DNA of 64,000 bases from Antedon mediterranea (lineage: Eukaryota > Echinodermata > Crinoidea > Comatulida > Antedonidae), in assembly GCF_964355755.1 (NCBI RefSeq), contig NC_092675.1:5492312-5556311 (forward strand). Direction: 5' to 3'. Each line of letters begins with the position of its first letter. Position 1 is the stretch's first letter. A model generated the notes under the pieces. The model made no database searches. It saw nothing but the letters and a program-made list of their open reading frames with translations, and was not told where the DNA came from. Below are positions 46,742-59,479 of the stretch, in pieces. Made by a program: the position numbers and the translations under genes.

Positions 46742-48861
46742 GCTTTAGGAGATAAAGCACACAGCCACCGTGGGGCAATATGAATGTCATCATAGTTGAT
46801 GGGTTTCAACCATTACGAAATCGAAAGGATTTGTGTAGCCGATGGTCACGATGATGAATCATTAGGAGTGTATATAACCAGTAATGATTGTCGTGTAAGC
46901 GAACGAAGAAGAAAGAAAGAATATATGGTGTCTGGCACAATTAGCCTAATAGAAAAAAGAAACGCATATGCCTACTTCTTATCAAATGGTAATGGTCACT
47001 GAGTTCAGCAAGTAATGGATTTTAAACGTGCAAATTGACGTTACACCTTACCCAAACGGCTTATTTCACCTGAGCCTCGTCTAACCACCTGAACACTTTA
47101 GATATGAAAAAAATGACTATTTCCTTCGCCTTTTGTTTAATCCAAAACGAAATTTAAAGCACAGTGCAGAACATCAGTTTGATTAATTTTTATTTAATAA
47201 TTTAGAATGCATTGTGTATTTTCGGTATTACCTGATTTTTGTAAATTTGAAATTTCGTGTTTGTGAAAAAAGGCTTAAAATGTTTCATAATCATAACTCA
47301 AATCAATATCATTTTCTTCCAAACTAGTACATAAAACGGCAAGCATCAGTATATAAAAGCTTCATGTAAAAAAAAGGTTAAGTATTACTTCATTTGAAAA
47401 TGGAAGGCTAAATTCAAGAAAAAACGCCATATGAAGACAAGTCAAGTGATACTGACATGTTCAAATACAACTTGCAAATTTTGGACAGAAAGGTTTTAAA
47501 AGTACCGTAACGGGTAGCTGATAATTTAGGCCTCATGCAAAAATATCAACACTTTAATCTGCAAACTTTTTCATTCACATTTAAATAATTATATATATGC
47601 GTTTTAAGATGTATTAAATATGTTTTTAACCTTACCCTTTTGACACCGTGCTCTACATTACGTAGAAAAGGAACACGTATTTCTCCTAATGATATTTTAC
47701 TAGCCAATCGTGGCATTGTATCGCCAGCGCGTAATCCCAAGACTAATGTAAACGAGATTTACATTTTGCATTATTATAAGTAGCTTTAGTTGAAGATGAG
47801 TTTAAAATTATGTTCACTTCCTAAACGAATTCACATAAATTGGAAATGTCGACTGAATCGGCGTCTGTAGAATTATGCGTTAATAAAATGAATTGTTAAC
47901 ATTTTTTATGTCAAAATATATATTTTTGAGACACTAATATCCACAATTTTTTTTCTTTGTAGTGATATAATAATGTAATGTTATTTTATATGTGAGATTG
48001 AAATACTAGATTGGATTACAAAAAAAACTAAAAGGGTTTTAAAAGGTTTTGATAACTTCGATAGAAAGGTTAATCTTGGATGGAAATTGGTAAATTGTTC
48101 CACAGTTAGCTAAATTAATATGTGTGCCCATCGGTTTTATTTTGTATTGTTAATTTCTAATTTCATGCATGTATTTGCTGTAGGCCTATAGAAAAAAAAG
48201 ATTATAGATTTAATTTCAAGATAATTGGAGGAGTCAATGAATTCGTCAATGTCAATGAAAAATATTTTATGACCTGTCCTCATATTATGTGTATACTTTG
48301 TACAATATAAGAATATCTTTAAATATACTATTTTATTGAGACTTATCATAAATTAATGAGATTAAATAAATTAAAATTATGTTATTAGATAATCCATGTT
48401 TTTAGAAACGTGTAGCATTATTGGTACTGTATGATGCGGTACTTTTTCATTTAGAGTGCATCAAGTGTAATGTTTCGAAGGAGGGCAGTATTTAAAAATT
48501 TTGTAAATTCATCATACATAATCTTTAAAAAAAGAATAATTGTATCATTTTTATTTCAACTCAATTCAACAATAAAACCAAATAATGATTTGAATACTCT
48601 GCCACTTCAATTTTTGCTAGGATTATCAATTTTTGCTAGGATTATCATGCAAACAAATTCAATCATTGTACAGTAATAAGCGTTTATTTCTGATAACATA
48701 CAGTGTATTTATTATGTGTTCCTGAGGTTTTTACCATGTAGCGTAGAATGTAGATGAAAAATCTGATAAACAATCCATTGTGCATTTACTTTAATAAATT
48801 TAATTAGTTATTCTCTAAAATTGTGCTGTAATCTATTCTTTGTAGTCTAATGTAGCCCGAT
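46742..48861. other. Intergenic or 3' flank of the candidate micropeptide
   Basis: No convincing exon on the plus strand. A weak minus-strand exon-like segment at 47640-47730 is discussed as a finding. Confidence 0.4.
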
Positions 48862-49046
48862 AAAGCGTGGTTCCCACTAGCGACGCAGCACAAGGACGTA
48901 ACGCAACGCAAGTGAATTGACCAATCACAAGCGATGGCTTATTCGCTTGATGATTGCTAACTGTCTATAACTTCGCTTGTCATTGGTTAAAACGCTTGCG
49001 TTGCGTTTACGTCCTTGCGTTACGTTCTAGTGGGAACCAAGCTTAA
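48862..49046. mobile_element. Foldback MITE, family 2, best-preserved copy
   Basis: GCGTGGTTCCCACTAG to CTAGTGGGAACCAAGCTTAA, with GTAACGCAACGCAAG and its complement in the arms. TTAA at the right end. Confidence 0.9.
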
Positions 49047-50939
49047 GTGACAAACACGTTGGCATGTGCTTTTTTTTCTGTGGATTCGATCTCGTAAATT
49101 TTATGCTTAGCGCCCTCAATTTTAAGAACACAAATACATGTCAGAAAATTAGGAACAAAATGTAGAACATTGTAAAGATGATGCCGATGTTTCTGTAAGA
49201 TCAAATACGAAATGTTGGGTCGCGAAAATTCCCAAAATAGGATCATGGGGTCGCGGTAAAAAAAGTTTGCGGAACGCTGTACTACAGTATAGTCTTTATT
49301 ATTATTATTTTTTTATTTATTTATAATAATTTCTACAAAAGATCTGCGACTATATGAAATACACCTTTTATAGTTATGAGCAGCTATTCAATTAAGTTAA
49401 ACAGCAGCTGCGTATATAGTTAAAATAATTAGATTGATCTCAATATAATCTAGTAGGTTTTAATACAATTTTAACTTTGAAACAACAAAATCTATAAACC
49501 TATAGGATTTATAGTTTAAATGTTTTTCTTTATGTTTGTACTATATGAACGCCATCATCATTATAACTAAACTAAACTAAACTAAACTATCAGTCTGTAA
49601 TTGTATTATAGAGGGCGCTAAATTAAAATATAGAAACGAGAAAGTTGGCAATTGGCGTTAAGATTGCTGCTAACTGTGTTGTCTGTTGTTCTGGATTCGA
49701 TTGATTGATGTTTACACCCGATATATTTTTAACAATAGGAAACAATCTGAGGTATGTAAGTATTTAAATAAATCACCTTACAGTATATGATCTTTTAATT
49801 TACAAAGAAAGAAGAACGATCTCAGTATTAAAGTTAATCCGTATCAAAGATTGGTATATAACTTAGTCCATACTCATCAGTATTAGCTAGGCTTTAGGCT
49901 AGGTACGCCTGCTGTCTCTCACACCTGCAGCGAGCTGGTTGTCTAGGTACTACTACTATACTACTATTACTACTATGTCATGTTTGTTTTCTTGCATACT
50001 ATTATTTAATTTATCTAACAACACAAGATAGAGGAATTCCTCAACAGCAGGTTTAATATATTATAGAGAACATACAAATAAATACTAGGCTTGTTTGTTT
50101 AAAAAAATTTAATTCCTTATTTTATTAAATCAATTAATTTGAAGGCCATAATAATTAAGAATAACCAAACTGGTAGGTCTACTTCCTCCCTACATTGAGA
50201 TAGTATTATGGTGTGGCTTATTCTCCAGGCAATGCAGTGCATTAACCTTGTGTCCTGAAGTGTATTTACTTTTTTTAAACATTTTTTTAGGTGGTTCTGA
50301 ATATGCACGTTTACTCGTAATAAAAAAGCCAAAACGACAACAACGAAAAAGTTTTTTATATTTATTTATTTATTCGATATTCAATAAATAAATATTCAAT
50401 AAATGTTCTCCACACATATATTAATCGCTGCTTGGTATAGTGATGTGGTTAAGTAGCCAGGGTTGTAGGTTCCATTTCCTTTATGATACCATACCGTTAC
50501 CAGTCTTATTTGTGCATCAAAATTACCAGAATTATAGTAGGAAGGATTTAAACTATTTGAATCACTTCCGGGGAAGGGATTGGAAGTTCTGGGGAGTAAT
50601 GGAGTAATTATTGTAATTGTACTGGGAATGTTTTAAACTACTATACATTCCGTCATGGAGGGATTGTTTGTTGGGAGTAATCGTGGTATTAACATAACCA
50701 AAATGTGTAGTTAACTACTTTATTTGTTTATAAAATTATATATTTATTTTAGTTAAGATCATGGGACTGCTGACTTTTGTAGTTACAGGCCTAGCTACAG
50801 TGTACTAACGTAACGGCAACCTGCTTCTGCCTAGTTTTCAAGGCATTTTAGCGTGATGTTATACTAAATATGATGAAAAGATTTGTTTATTATGGAGCTG
50901 TTTTAGGCGCTCCGATAAAATTTCATTTGTAAACGTTTA
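49047..50939. other. Intergenic
   Basis: A short (AACTA)n run at 49566-49589. The sequence at 49610-49760 ends in AGGTATGTAAGT, a good donor, and could be a non-coding first exon, but there is no coding support. Confidence 0.4.
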
Positions 50940-51290
50940 CGATTGGAATAGTATTTATTTATAAGTTATACGCACGATCGCCGACCGCTGTACCCCCCGC
51001 AAGCCCTTCTTGGCGGCCACATGTTGTATGGTATTCGACTAGTATATTCTCCAGGTGATTACAGCATGGACCTACTGTATATAGCGTACACACTTCTCGG
51101 ATACATAGATACTAATCGAATACGATTGTCTGTGAAAACGTGCGCCCTCTCGAAATGATCGAGCGAGGCTAGCCCACACACGTGCGTGTTACACACACAG
51201 TCATGCACTCGATGTTGCGGGTGCGAAACTCATGAATAACAAGTTAGAAACAACTTGTTGAGGCTGGGCGCGGCCGAGCCTAGGTAAGAA
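50940..51290. other. CpG-dense patch without gene
   Basis: GC and CpG are clearly above the window average (CGATCGCCGACCGCTGTACC, GCGCGGCCGAGCCTAGG). No reading frame or splice structure could be built. It may be a promoter, or a young repeat not yet depleted of CpG. Confidence 0.4.
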
Positions 51291-51388
51291 AAAACTTAAA
51301 TAAAGGACGCTGTTGTAGATATAACAAAATATATTATTACAATAATATTGATTACAATTAAAAAAAAACATTGTTTTGATGAAATATA

Positions 51389-51493
51389 AGGTGCGTCTTA
51401 TACATCGACGATATAAAAAATACCGATATTTTACTATCAGTTAGGGGGTGCGTCTTATACACAGGTGCGACTTATACACCGAAATATACGGTA
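51389..51493. repeat. GTGCGTCTTATACAC interspersed repeat
   Basis: GGTGCGTCTTATACATCG, GGGGTGCGTCTTATACACAG and GTGCGACTTATACACCG, ending AATATACGGTA. A repeat of this style is common in animal genomes; I cannot assign a family. Confidence 0.6.
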
Positions 51494-53161
51494 CAAACAA
51501 TAAATATACAGTATTATGACATGTCCAGTAATAATAACGAATAATTATTATAAACATTTTGATCCTAAATTTAAATTCCTAGAAAAATGAGTCCTAATCA
51601 TTCAATACTCTTTTATGAATTATTCATTACAATCTGTGTTTTATTATATTTGCCATGTTTATTATTCATCACGTTGTTTTGTGATATTTGATATCTGTAC
51701 AATACTGTATCTACTGGTATAAACAAATTATACAGATTGTATTGACATTAAAAATCCAAAGACACATGAAACATAAACAATGAATCATTTTAAATGGTTT
51801 TATACACACTGATTGAGAATACTGCGATATAATGGGAACTTCATGCAAAAAATTGCTACTAAAATTAACATTGCAGTCACTTTAAAATTCTCTTATCTCT
51901 TAAGTTACCCCCAATGTTGACTATATAGTACTTTACGCCAATGTGTAAAATTGGTTATTTTCATCTACTGTAACCTCTATTAGTTGTTATTTGTGCAGCA
52001 TCTATTGTGACAGCATTTGAGGTTGGACAACCATATTGACATCATTGCTGTAAAAAAAAACAATGTATAATTGTAATTGTATGTGATAGAAAACATAGTT
52101 ACTAACTATGAAATGATTGACTATCATTTTGTTGAAGGGAGGCGGTGTTGGACAGGGGGCCGCCTATGACTGTACAGTAGGGTTTAGACAAATGTAGCAA
52201 TGTTTTAGAATGTATTCAGGTGTTAAATTGATAATACCGGGTCTTTAAAATTGCAGTTTAGGTGCGTTTGTTTTCTCCTGGCATAATTTTTGTTCAACAA
52301 AAGTATGCGCGAACACCACTTTGTTCTATATCTACTACTACTAGAGAGAGGGCCGATCAGATGCTCATGTGTACTATAATGACATGACCGCCACGAGATC
52401 AATGTATTTTACATATTTTTTAAATGTGTGATCATGCATGACATGTTTGTGTAAATTGCTTGTTTTCCAGTAAAAATTACTTCTTTGAAATGCAGGACTG
52501 TTCCGTATACAATGCAAGCCGGTTGGTAACTATGAGAATCCATTAAAAAAAATACTGTACAGTATTTCATTTCTTGTGTAAAATGGATGCTTCAGAAACT
52601 CATTACAGGTACATGTCACTGTCAGAGGTGGCAGGTATTGTATGCAAATGCAAAAAAAAAAAATGTATGTGCAAATGAGTCTGCACTTTAGAAAGCTGAA
52701 ATTAACACTGTACTTGATACAATTTTATGTTCAAGGAAAGTAAGCTTATAACCTAGTGTAATGTATTAATATTTTGATACCTACAGTATGAAGTGTGAAA
52801 GTTTCACATTAAAACAAAATAAAACATGAATTTAACAGAAATTGAAAGTTGTCACAAATTATTGAGCATGCCAATTAGTCAAGAAATTGGAAAAAATGTT
52901 ATAAAAAATTCAAAATTGTCCAAGATGAAACTACGCTTGGTTTCATAATTATAAATAAACAAGAAATATTTCTTACAAAAAACGCTGCTCAACCTTTTGA
53001 CATAATTTCCCATGAAACTTTGTTGTACAGCCTCCGACAAATATATTCGCTAATCAAACAATTCTTAATTTCATCTAGACTACTGTATAGACACCATTCG
53101 GGAAAAATACAGTATTTATCATAAAGAAAGGATTGTTTTGGCCATTATTCAATGATAATGA

Positions 53162-53290
53162 TCCCCAGTTAGCTGTGATGTGTATCCCCATAATCCGGTT
53201 TGGGTGCTAGCTTTTTTTGTGCTAGTATTTTTGTCTTTTTGTTCTCTTCCTTTTGGTTTCCGCTCTTTCTCTTTATTGATAAATAGATTA
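53162..53290 (+). repeat. Interspersed repeat fragment inside the 52.3-kb element
   Basis: Shares CCGGTTTGGGTGCTAGCTT and TTTTTGTTCTCTTCCTTTTG with 14325-14470. Confidence 0.6.
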
Positions 53291-53511
53291 ATGAAGAAGA
53301 AAACATTGTTTATTGAACAGGTCTTCTGCACGACATGCTTTGAGGTTTGCACATGCCCAGTCTGAGTTTACTGTACAAATTCCCATTTTTTCAGCCTTAG
53401 TAAACTATAAGCTTCTGTGTGATACAGTTTCCTACAATGCTTCCATGCTTACTGTACATGGCGGTCATGTCATAGTACACATGCGTATCTGATCGGCCCT
53501 CTCTGTAGTAG

Positions 53512-53827
53512 GTAGGTAAAGTCGAAACCTAAGCTAGTGCTAACGGCCGTGGCGCCCATCTCCATTTCCATAGCGTTTGAGCCAGACTCCACTAAGTGTG
53601 TATGTTTGTGGGGGGTACGCCACTCCTCCCGCACAAACGAGTCTGATTTACCTTCCCAGTACTTTTTACATACCGGTACCCATTTCTATCACCTGGGTGG
53701 GGAGGAACAATGTGGATGAAGAATCTTGCTCAAGGACCCCTCAACACTGCAGTGACCGGGCCGGGCTTGAACCGGCAACCTCTTGATTGCAAGTCCAATG
53801 CTCTAACCACCGCGCCGCAGTGCTCCA
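53512..53827 (-). mobile_element. tRNA-derived SINE nested in the inverted-repeat arm
   Basis: On the minus strand it opens with a tRNA-like head having A-box GCGGTGGTTAGAGC and B-box GGTTCAAGCCC, followed by CTTGAGCAAGATTCTTCATC and an ACCTGGGTG/CGGTACC segment. CTCTCTGTAGTAG (53499-53511) and CTCTCTAGTAG (53828-53838) flank it as a target duplication of about 11 bp. Confidence 0.8.
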
Positions 53828-53872
53828 CTCTCTAGTAGATATATTACAAAGTGGTGCTTGCGCATACTTTTG

Positions 53873-55339
53873 AGTGTTTAATATAGTTTTCACTGTTTGT
53901 CACTGGCTGATGTACTGTACTGCATGATAGCAATTACAACACAATTCCTAATACATTAAATGTTTATTATATTATTGGAAATATAAAATCTAAGCAAAGT
54001 AAAGTTAATAATATTCAAATCTACTGTATGATACAGTAAAAGTAATTTACTTCCCAAAATCCCATCAATATTGAAACATACTGTAGCTGGACGGTTTACT
54101 TTCCATGCTTTGATGAACTACAGTACCAAATTGTATTCTTTTCATATGTAATTGAGGTTAATTTACAATATTCAAGGTTCCTTTAGTATCATTCAATGAA
54201 GATGCTCATGGTCGTTTCACCTTTCATAATGTATTTTTATAGGTGATAAATCATGATTTGTTTCAATACTCAATTGAATGCTACGGTATATTCAATTTTT
54301 CAGAATAGCCACAGAATAGTTTTTAGAATAGAGGGCACATTTCTGAATCTAAATATAGTTATTTCATTTATGTATTCATGGTTAAACACAGTAAAATATG
54401 TACATGGTTTGAAATTATTTTTGTTTGTTCAAAGTTAAAAATTCACATAAAAAGGAGTTAAAAAGGGGTATGGGGTATTGTACTTCTTATGTGTATTAAT
54501 ACACAGTACAAGTATTACATTGACAAACATGATCTGATCAATTACACAGGTATTATAAATGTTGTTGCACTTTAAGGCTAAACAAGTGGTTTATGGTTTT
54601 TAATACATTGACTAGTAATCGGTGGTGCTCATGTCTTCTACCATATCTTACATCATAATACAGAATGAATAAAACACTATACATTAATTAATAGAGTTAA
54701 TTTGTTCGTGTACACCTGGAGTGGTCTGGTCAGTCTTGCAGGACCAAGCGTAATTGCCAAACCTGGAAAGCATGTACAGTACAGTACTGTATGTACATTA
54801 TGCAAATCACAACAAGGGTACCGTAATAACAATCTGGGTGTACAGTATCTTTCTATTCCTTGCTATAGAAATATCCTTTACCAGCAAAGCATTTCAGTAT
54901 CGTGTTCAATTGTAATGTAAACTGCAAGGAGTTGATTATATCACAATGCAATATTGGGTGACTTTAGCTAGGATTGTGAAGATTTAATTTACAGATAATT
55001 TACTGAATGTTGAAATGTAAGATTGCATTAAGGTATAGGCCTACACCTATTTGGTGACTTTATAATGCTGCATTTTTTTCCTTTCCTGGCAGCCTTTTTT
55101 CTCTCCTCTCGTTTGTTTTATTCTGTTCTATATTTTCAAAAAATGTCTTATATAAGTTGAAAAAACTTAAAATTAATTAAATAATCAATAAGATATTTTA
55201 TGGAGATCGGGGATCAAATCTATTTAAAAAAACCTTCTTCCAAAAACTTCAGTGACTATATTATTCCTGAAGCGTGGTGGTATATCAACCTCTTTCTAAC
55301 TTATGATATGATAATAATACTAGTCCACGGAGGACTTAT
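53873..55339. other. Intergenic, no feature recognised
   Basis: AT-rich, several GTACAGTAC words, no exon or family repeat. Confidence 0.5.
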
Positions 55340-55460
55340 TTATTTCATGAATAAAGTAATAGTTTATATAGACTAATTTTATATAGACTAATAATAGTTT
55401 GTAATTTTCTATAGACTAGTAGCTTATATAGACTAATAGTTTATATAGACATAGTTTAAC
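55340..55460. repeat. Short TAGTTTATATAGACTAA repeats
   Basis: About five variants of TATATAGACTAATAGTTTAT in tandem. Confidence 0.7.
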
Positions 55461-55815
55461 AAACACGAAAAGAAGATTTTTAATTTAGTTAGGATATAGT
55501 TTTTATGGATCAAACTATTATGGATCTATAGATTATTTTCTGTTTATAGACAATACAAAACTCAGAAACAGTTTACAGAAACGACACGACACGATTGAAA
55601 TACTGTAACAAGAGAAGAAAAAGAGGCCCTCATATTATTTCAATATTACCACCTCCTATATGTACGTGACAGATGTCAAACATTTATAGCAATCTGTGTC
55701 AAACCACTTTAATGACACTCATAAAACTTCAAAACCAATGTTATAAAATTTAACTCCAACTACTGTACCTTTATAATAATGCACTGCATTTAAATAAACA
55801 ACTCACTTGAATTTT

Positions 55816-56470
55816 AAATAAGTATTGAGTTGAATAAGAACTGCCGTCGAAAGAGCTTCAGTTAAAAAAATGCTTAAGTCGAATAAACATTGAAAAAACA
55901 CTAAAGTCGAATACAGTTGCACTGTAGTATCCAAATAAGTGCTTGATTTGAATAAGTACTACAGTCAAATAAGTACTGCAGTTGAATAAGTGCTTGAGTC
56001 GAATAAGAACTTCCGTCGAAAGAAATTCAGTTGAATTAATGCTTTAGTCAAATAAGCACTATAGTTGAATAAGCACTAAAGTCGAATATGTACTGTACTG
56101 TAGTCAAATAAGTGCTTGAATCGAATAAGTACTGCAGTCGAATAAGTACTGTAGTCGAATAAGTACTGTAGTTAAATAAGTGCTTGAGTCGAATAAGTAC
56201 TGCAGTCGAATAGTGCTTGAGTCAAATGAAATGCAGATTAATAATTACTGTAGTTGAATAAGCACACTGTACTTGATAACTGTATATTGCAGTCAAATAC
56301 ACACAGTCGAATAACTATATAAGAAAGTACTGCAGTTGAATATGCACTGCAGTTTACATAAGTACTTTCTTCGAATAAACACTGTTAGTTGAATAAGCAC
56401 TGTCAAGTATTGGTAGTCAAATACAGTGGTTTAATAAGCTAATAAGTTGAATAAGCGCTACATTAGGATA
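55816..56470. repeat. Degenerate ~17-bp tandem array
   Basis: Dozens of variants of AGTCGAATAAGTACTGC / AGTTGAATAAGCACTGT spaced about 16-20 bp. Units alternate TCGAATAAG and TTGAATAAG, and GTACTGCAG and GTGCTTGAG. No open frame or known motif recognised. Confidence 0.9.
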
Positions 56471-56980
56471 AGTATCTTGCTATTAAATTCTTTTTTTATT
56501 ATTTGACAATGATTTCTTTTGTTTGTTAATCATTGAATGTAGCAGTCAACAGTTCTTAAATTTATTTTTAGTGTTCTCTTTCAAGGCATGTTTTATTTTA
56601 TTTCCCTAGCTACTCAAATCTCATTAAGAATTGTATGCACTCTGTTGCCAGGACAACACAGTAATACACCACAAGGGGACCGGTAATTGTAAGTACTGTA
56701 GAGCGTCAAGATAGTGCTTTTTGTTCTACCGTACAGAAATTTGGTTCAAGTATAGCTTTCTTCGAAAGACAATAGGTAAGCATATTCGTTTTAAAACCAA
56801 CTAATGTTATTCTCTTGGTTATAATAATTGATGATTATAGTTTTTTTTCAAATTCTCATTGCCGAAAGACTAGCTATTTTGTTTAGCAACGGTTTAAAAA
56901 AAAAATGTCATATTTATTAGATGTTTACATACATAAACCTTCTCCAAATTCTTGAGACCATTTGTGACACCTTGAAATAA

Positions 56981-57801
56981 GGCCCTGTTTCTGCTGCCAA
57001 CTAAATACCGTATATTATACGGTATTTTTTTAATACCGTATATATACGGTATATTTTTGGCAGCAGAAACTGCGCTCATAAAAAATATACCGTATTTTGT
57101 ATACCGTATTTTCCCCACAAAATTTGTGGATAAAATACGGTATTTACAAATTTATACCGTATTTTTTGTACCCGTTTCTGCTGCCAATAAAAAATACCGT
57201 ATTTTTTTTTACATGACAAAAGGTCAACATTCGTGTTTTTATTTTCTGTCGCTGTCAGCTGCTTTACACACGTGTATAAATATATTCGGCGAAAATGTAG
57301 AGCGAAGACGTCACAGTTTTACTAAATAAATGTGTGTGGGAAGCTAAAATGTCTGGCCAACTAAAAGGTAATAAAAGGGACAACCACATTTATAAAGACA
57401 TTTCTAAAAAAATAAAGCAGGAGTATGGAATAGACTTGTCTCCAAAGCAAGTAAACTCAAAGCTGAAGAGCCTGCGAAAGCAGTACAACATCCAAAATAC
57501 AATAACTCGGGGAAGGAACGAATTAATTGTCCCCATTACGATGTTTTCTGTGCTCTCACAACATCTCTATCACTAGGGCTAGGCTGTTGAAAGTGAGACG
57601 TAAAACTTCCTTTATTGCGACTTTTAATTATCGATCAAATAAATGAATGGCAATTTGGGTAAAAAAGATGAAATTTAACACGACCACCCAAGAAGTATTG
57701 TTAGCAGAAACGGGGTACTAAAAAATACGGTATAAAAAAATACCGTATTTTATACCGTATTTTTATACCGTATTTTGAGCAGTTGCAGCAGAAACAGGCC
57801 C
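56981..57801. mobile_element. Decayed PIF/Harbinger element
   Basis: Inverted ends GGCCCTGTTTCTGCTGC (left) and its near-complement (right), flanked by TAA on both sides (56978-56980 and 57802-57804). A 3-bp TAA duplication and GG-CC-TGTTT ends are typical of PIF/Harbinger. It holds many ATACCGTAT/ATACGGTAT repeats, extra copies of the GTTTCTGCTGCC end motif (57053, 57170, 57703) and a Myb/SANT-like remnant (57299-57576). The DDE transposase is absent. Confidence 0.8.
57299..57576 (+). pseudogene. Myb/SANT-like DNA-binding remnant of the Harbinger element
   Basis: Reading from ATG at 57296 the frame is M-stop-SEDVTVLLNKCVWEAK, then IYKDISKKIKQEYG, KQVNSKLKSLRKQYN and a stop at 57574-57576. 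Spacing and residues fit the Myb/SANT-like domain of Harbinger second proteins, which usually opens with a Trp before the acidic pair. The TAG falls exactly where that Trp (TGG) would be. Downstream the frame leaves the domain after TRGRNE and ends early. Confidence 0.6.
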
Positions 57802-57804
57802 TAA

Positions 57805-59479
57805 GTCACATTTTATTTGGTCTTTCCTCACTAAAGTCGTATAATTCAAGTGACTTATTTTATACTACTAGTAAATCAAACGTTAAATGTATACATCACC
57901 CACAGAGTGTTCACCTTTTGTAATACCTGTCTGGCCTTATGTCTCTAAAGTAATAGTAGATTTTAAAAACTTGATAACAAAATATTATATCATCATATAA
58001 TATGATTTTATTTTTGTATTGTATTTATATGGAATACAGTACTGTACATGTATGGACCTTAGTTCATGTTTTTAGCCAGTTTGACAATATTGCCTGTTTC
58101 ATGCCTAGCATACCTGGATAAAACAACATAACACTTTTCACTTCCAACGGGAGGACATACTGTAAATGTAATGAAAACATTGAACACCCCTTCAAGAGAA
58201 TTGTACTGTATCCTCTGCAAGCCAGGTCCTCATCTGGGTAACCCTCTGTACATGCTTCACCATATCTTTTAAAGATGCTGAAATTTAGGACATTTTTTTC
58301 ATTGAGAGATATTTGAACTACCTATTATTATTATTATTATTGAAGAATATATACGGAGTACTTTGAACAAATAAAGCTGAAGTTTGGTTCACTGAGTTCA
58401 ATAGCCTTAAAGCCTTGCTTGTCTATTTAATGTATGCTATGTACTACAGTAAATCGACAAGCTAGAAAATGACTTGTCACCGTCTTTGTCACCATTGCAG
58501 CAAATTTTTTGCATGCTGTGCAGCTACTGTAAACTTTGCCACTATGAGGTTTGTTTTAATATTCTAATGTTCTGTCCGATGCCTATTGATATATATGGTA
58601 TCTTAATTTAATTGCCTGAAAATAAGGAATGTAAACATTTATTTCTTTGTCTTATTTCAAATTATGTATATTGAATTTATTTGTTCACTCATCTTCTTTG
58701 TCATCAGTAGCTTTAGAGCAATGGGTTGTTAAAGTTTTTATGATAAGGAATTAGTCTGGCCAGCCTGCCAGAATTAAATGTAAATCATTATGTATGGCTA
58801 GTGGCCTGAAATTAATTGTCTTTTTATGGATTTAATACGACATCATGTTTTCAATGAAACGTTCAAAACTTCAAGAAAATGTATATTGCAAAATCATATA
58901 CTCTGACACTGTCAACACTGATTGGCTCTTCACAAACAAGGTCACAGCTTTCGTAGCATAGTTTATAAACAATGATCTTGCTCTATTTTCAAATTTGAAT
59001 TATAAAGATTTGTTTACATACATTTTTTATTTTATGTTTTATTTTGTGTTTTATTTTGTTATTACACGTCTGTGTCATCTTATTATATCATTGATGTTAT
59101 TCATGCTCATTTTTCATCTGTCACTGCTGGAAAATGTTGTAGAGCCAGAGGCCTAAAAAATCCCATGTGTTAATCTAACACTCTGACATTTAGGTACAGT
59201 AGCTGCATAAGTAGATAATTTCTTTTGATGTTAGCAGAGCATAGTCGTTATTTTGTCGTCCACAAATATCTTCTTCATATAGAATAATGCACAAATTATC
59301 TGCATATATAAATATTTTTAAATTTCCTGCTTTATAAGCAACCATTCCTGCTTTGTACACCATAGCTTTTGGAGGCGTGCCTTTATAACTATGCCTTTTG
59401 TTTGTTAACATCTTTGATTGGTTGATTTGTTTTATTATGTAATTTTGTGACTTATATATGTTATCCTTTGTTACAATTC
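57805..59479. other. Intergenic around a repeat copy
   Basis: Apart from the repeat copy at 58090-58200, no gene seen. The sequence immediately upstream of the hammerhead motif may belong to the same retroelement. Confidence 0.4.
58090..58200 (+). repeat. TTTCGTGCCTAGCTTACCT-type repeat, copy
   Basis: CTGTTTCATGCCTAGCATAC then GGATAAAACAACAT and TTGAACACCCCTTC. Confidence 0.7.

Larger units (their letters stand above)
52298..53872. mobile_element. ~1.6-kb inverted-repeat element with SINE in its right arm
   Basis: The left arm (52298-52394) starts CAAAAGTATGCGCGAACACC and continues through GAGGGCCGATCAGATG to GACATGACCGCCA. The right arm is the complement but split: 53462-53511 and 53828-53872, with a SINE between. 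The interior has no coding frame; 53162-53290 resembles 14330-14460. Confidence 0.82.

Noticed and set aside
49610-49760. Non-coding first exon of another gene
   Set aside because: A good donor (AGGTATGTAAGT) exists, but nothing else supports transcription.
53537-53786. Overlapping 60-70-codon frames
   Set aside because: They lie inside the SINE and change frame with no coding signature.
55816-56470. CRISPR-like array
   Set aside because: Units are contiguous and degenerate with no spacers, and the genome is animal.
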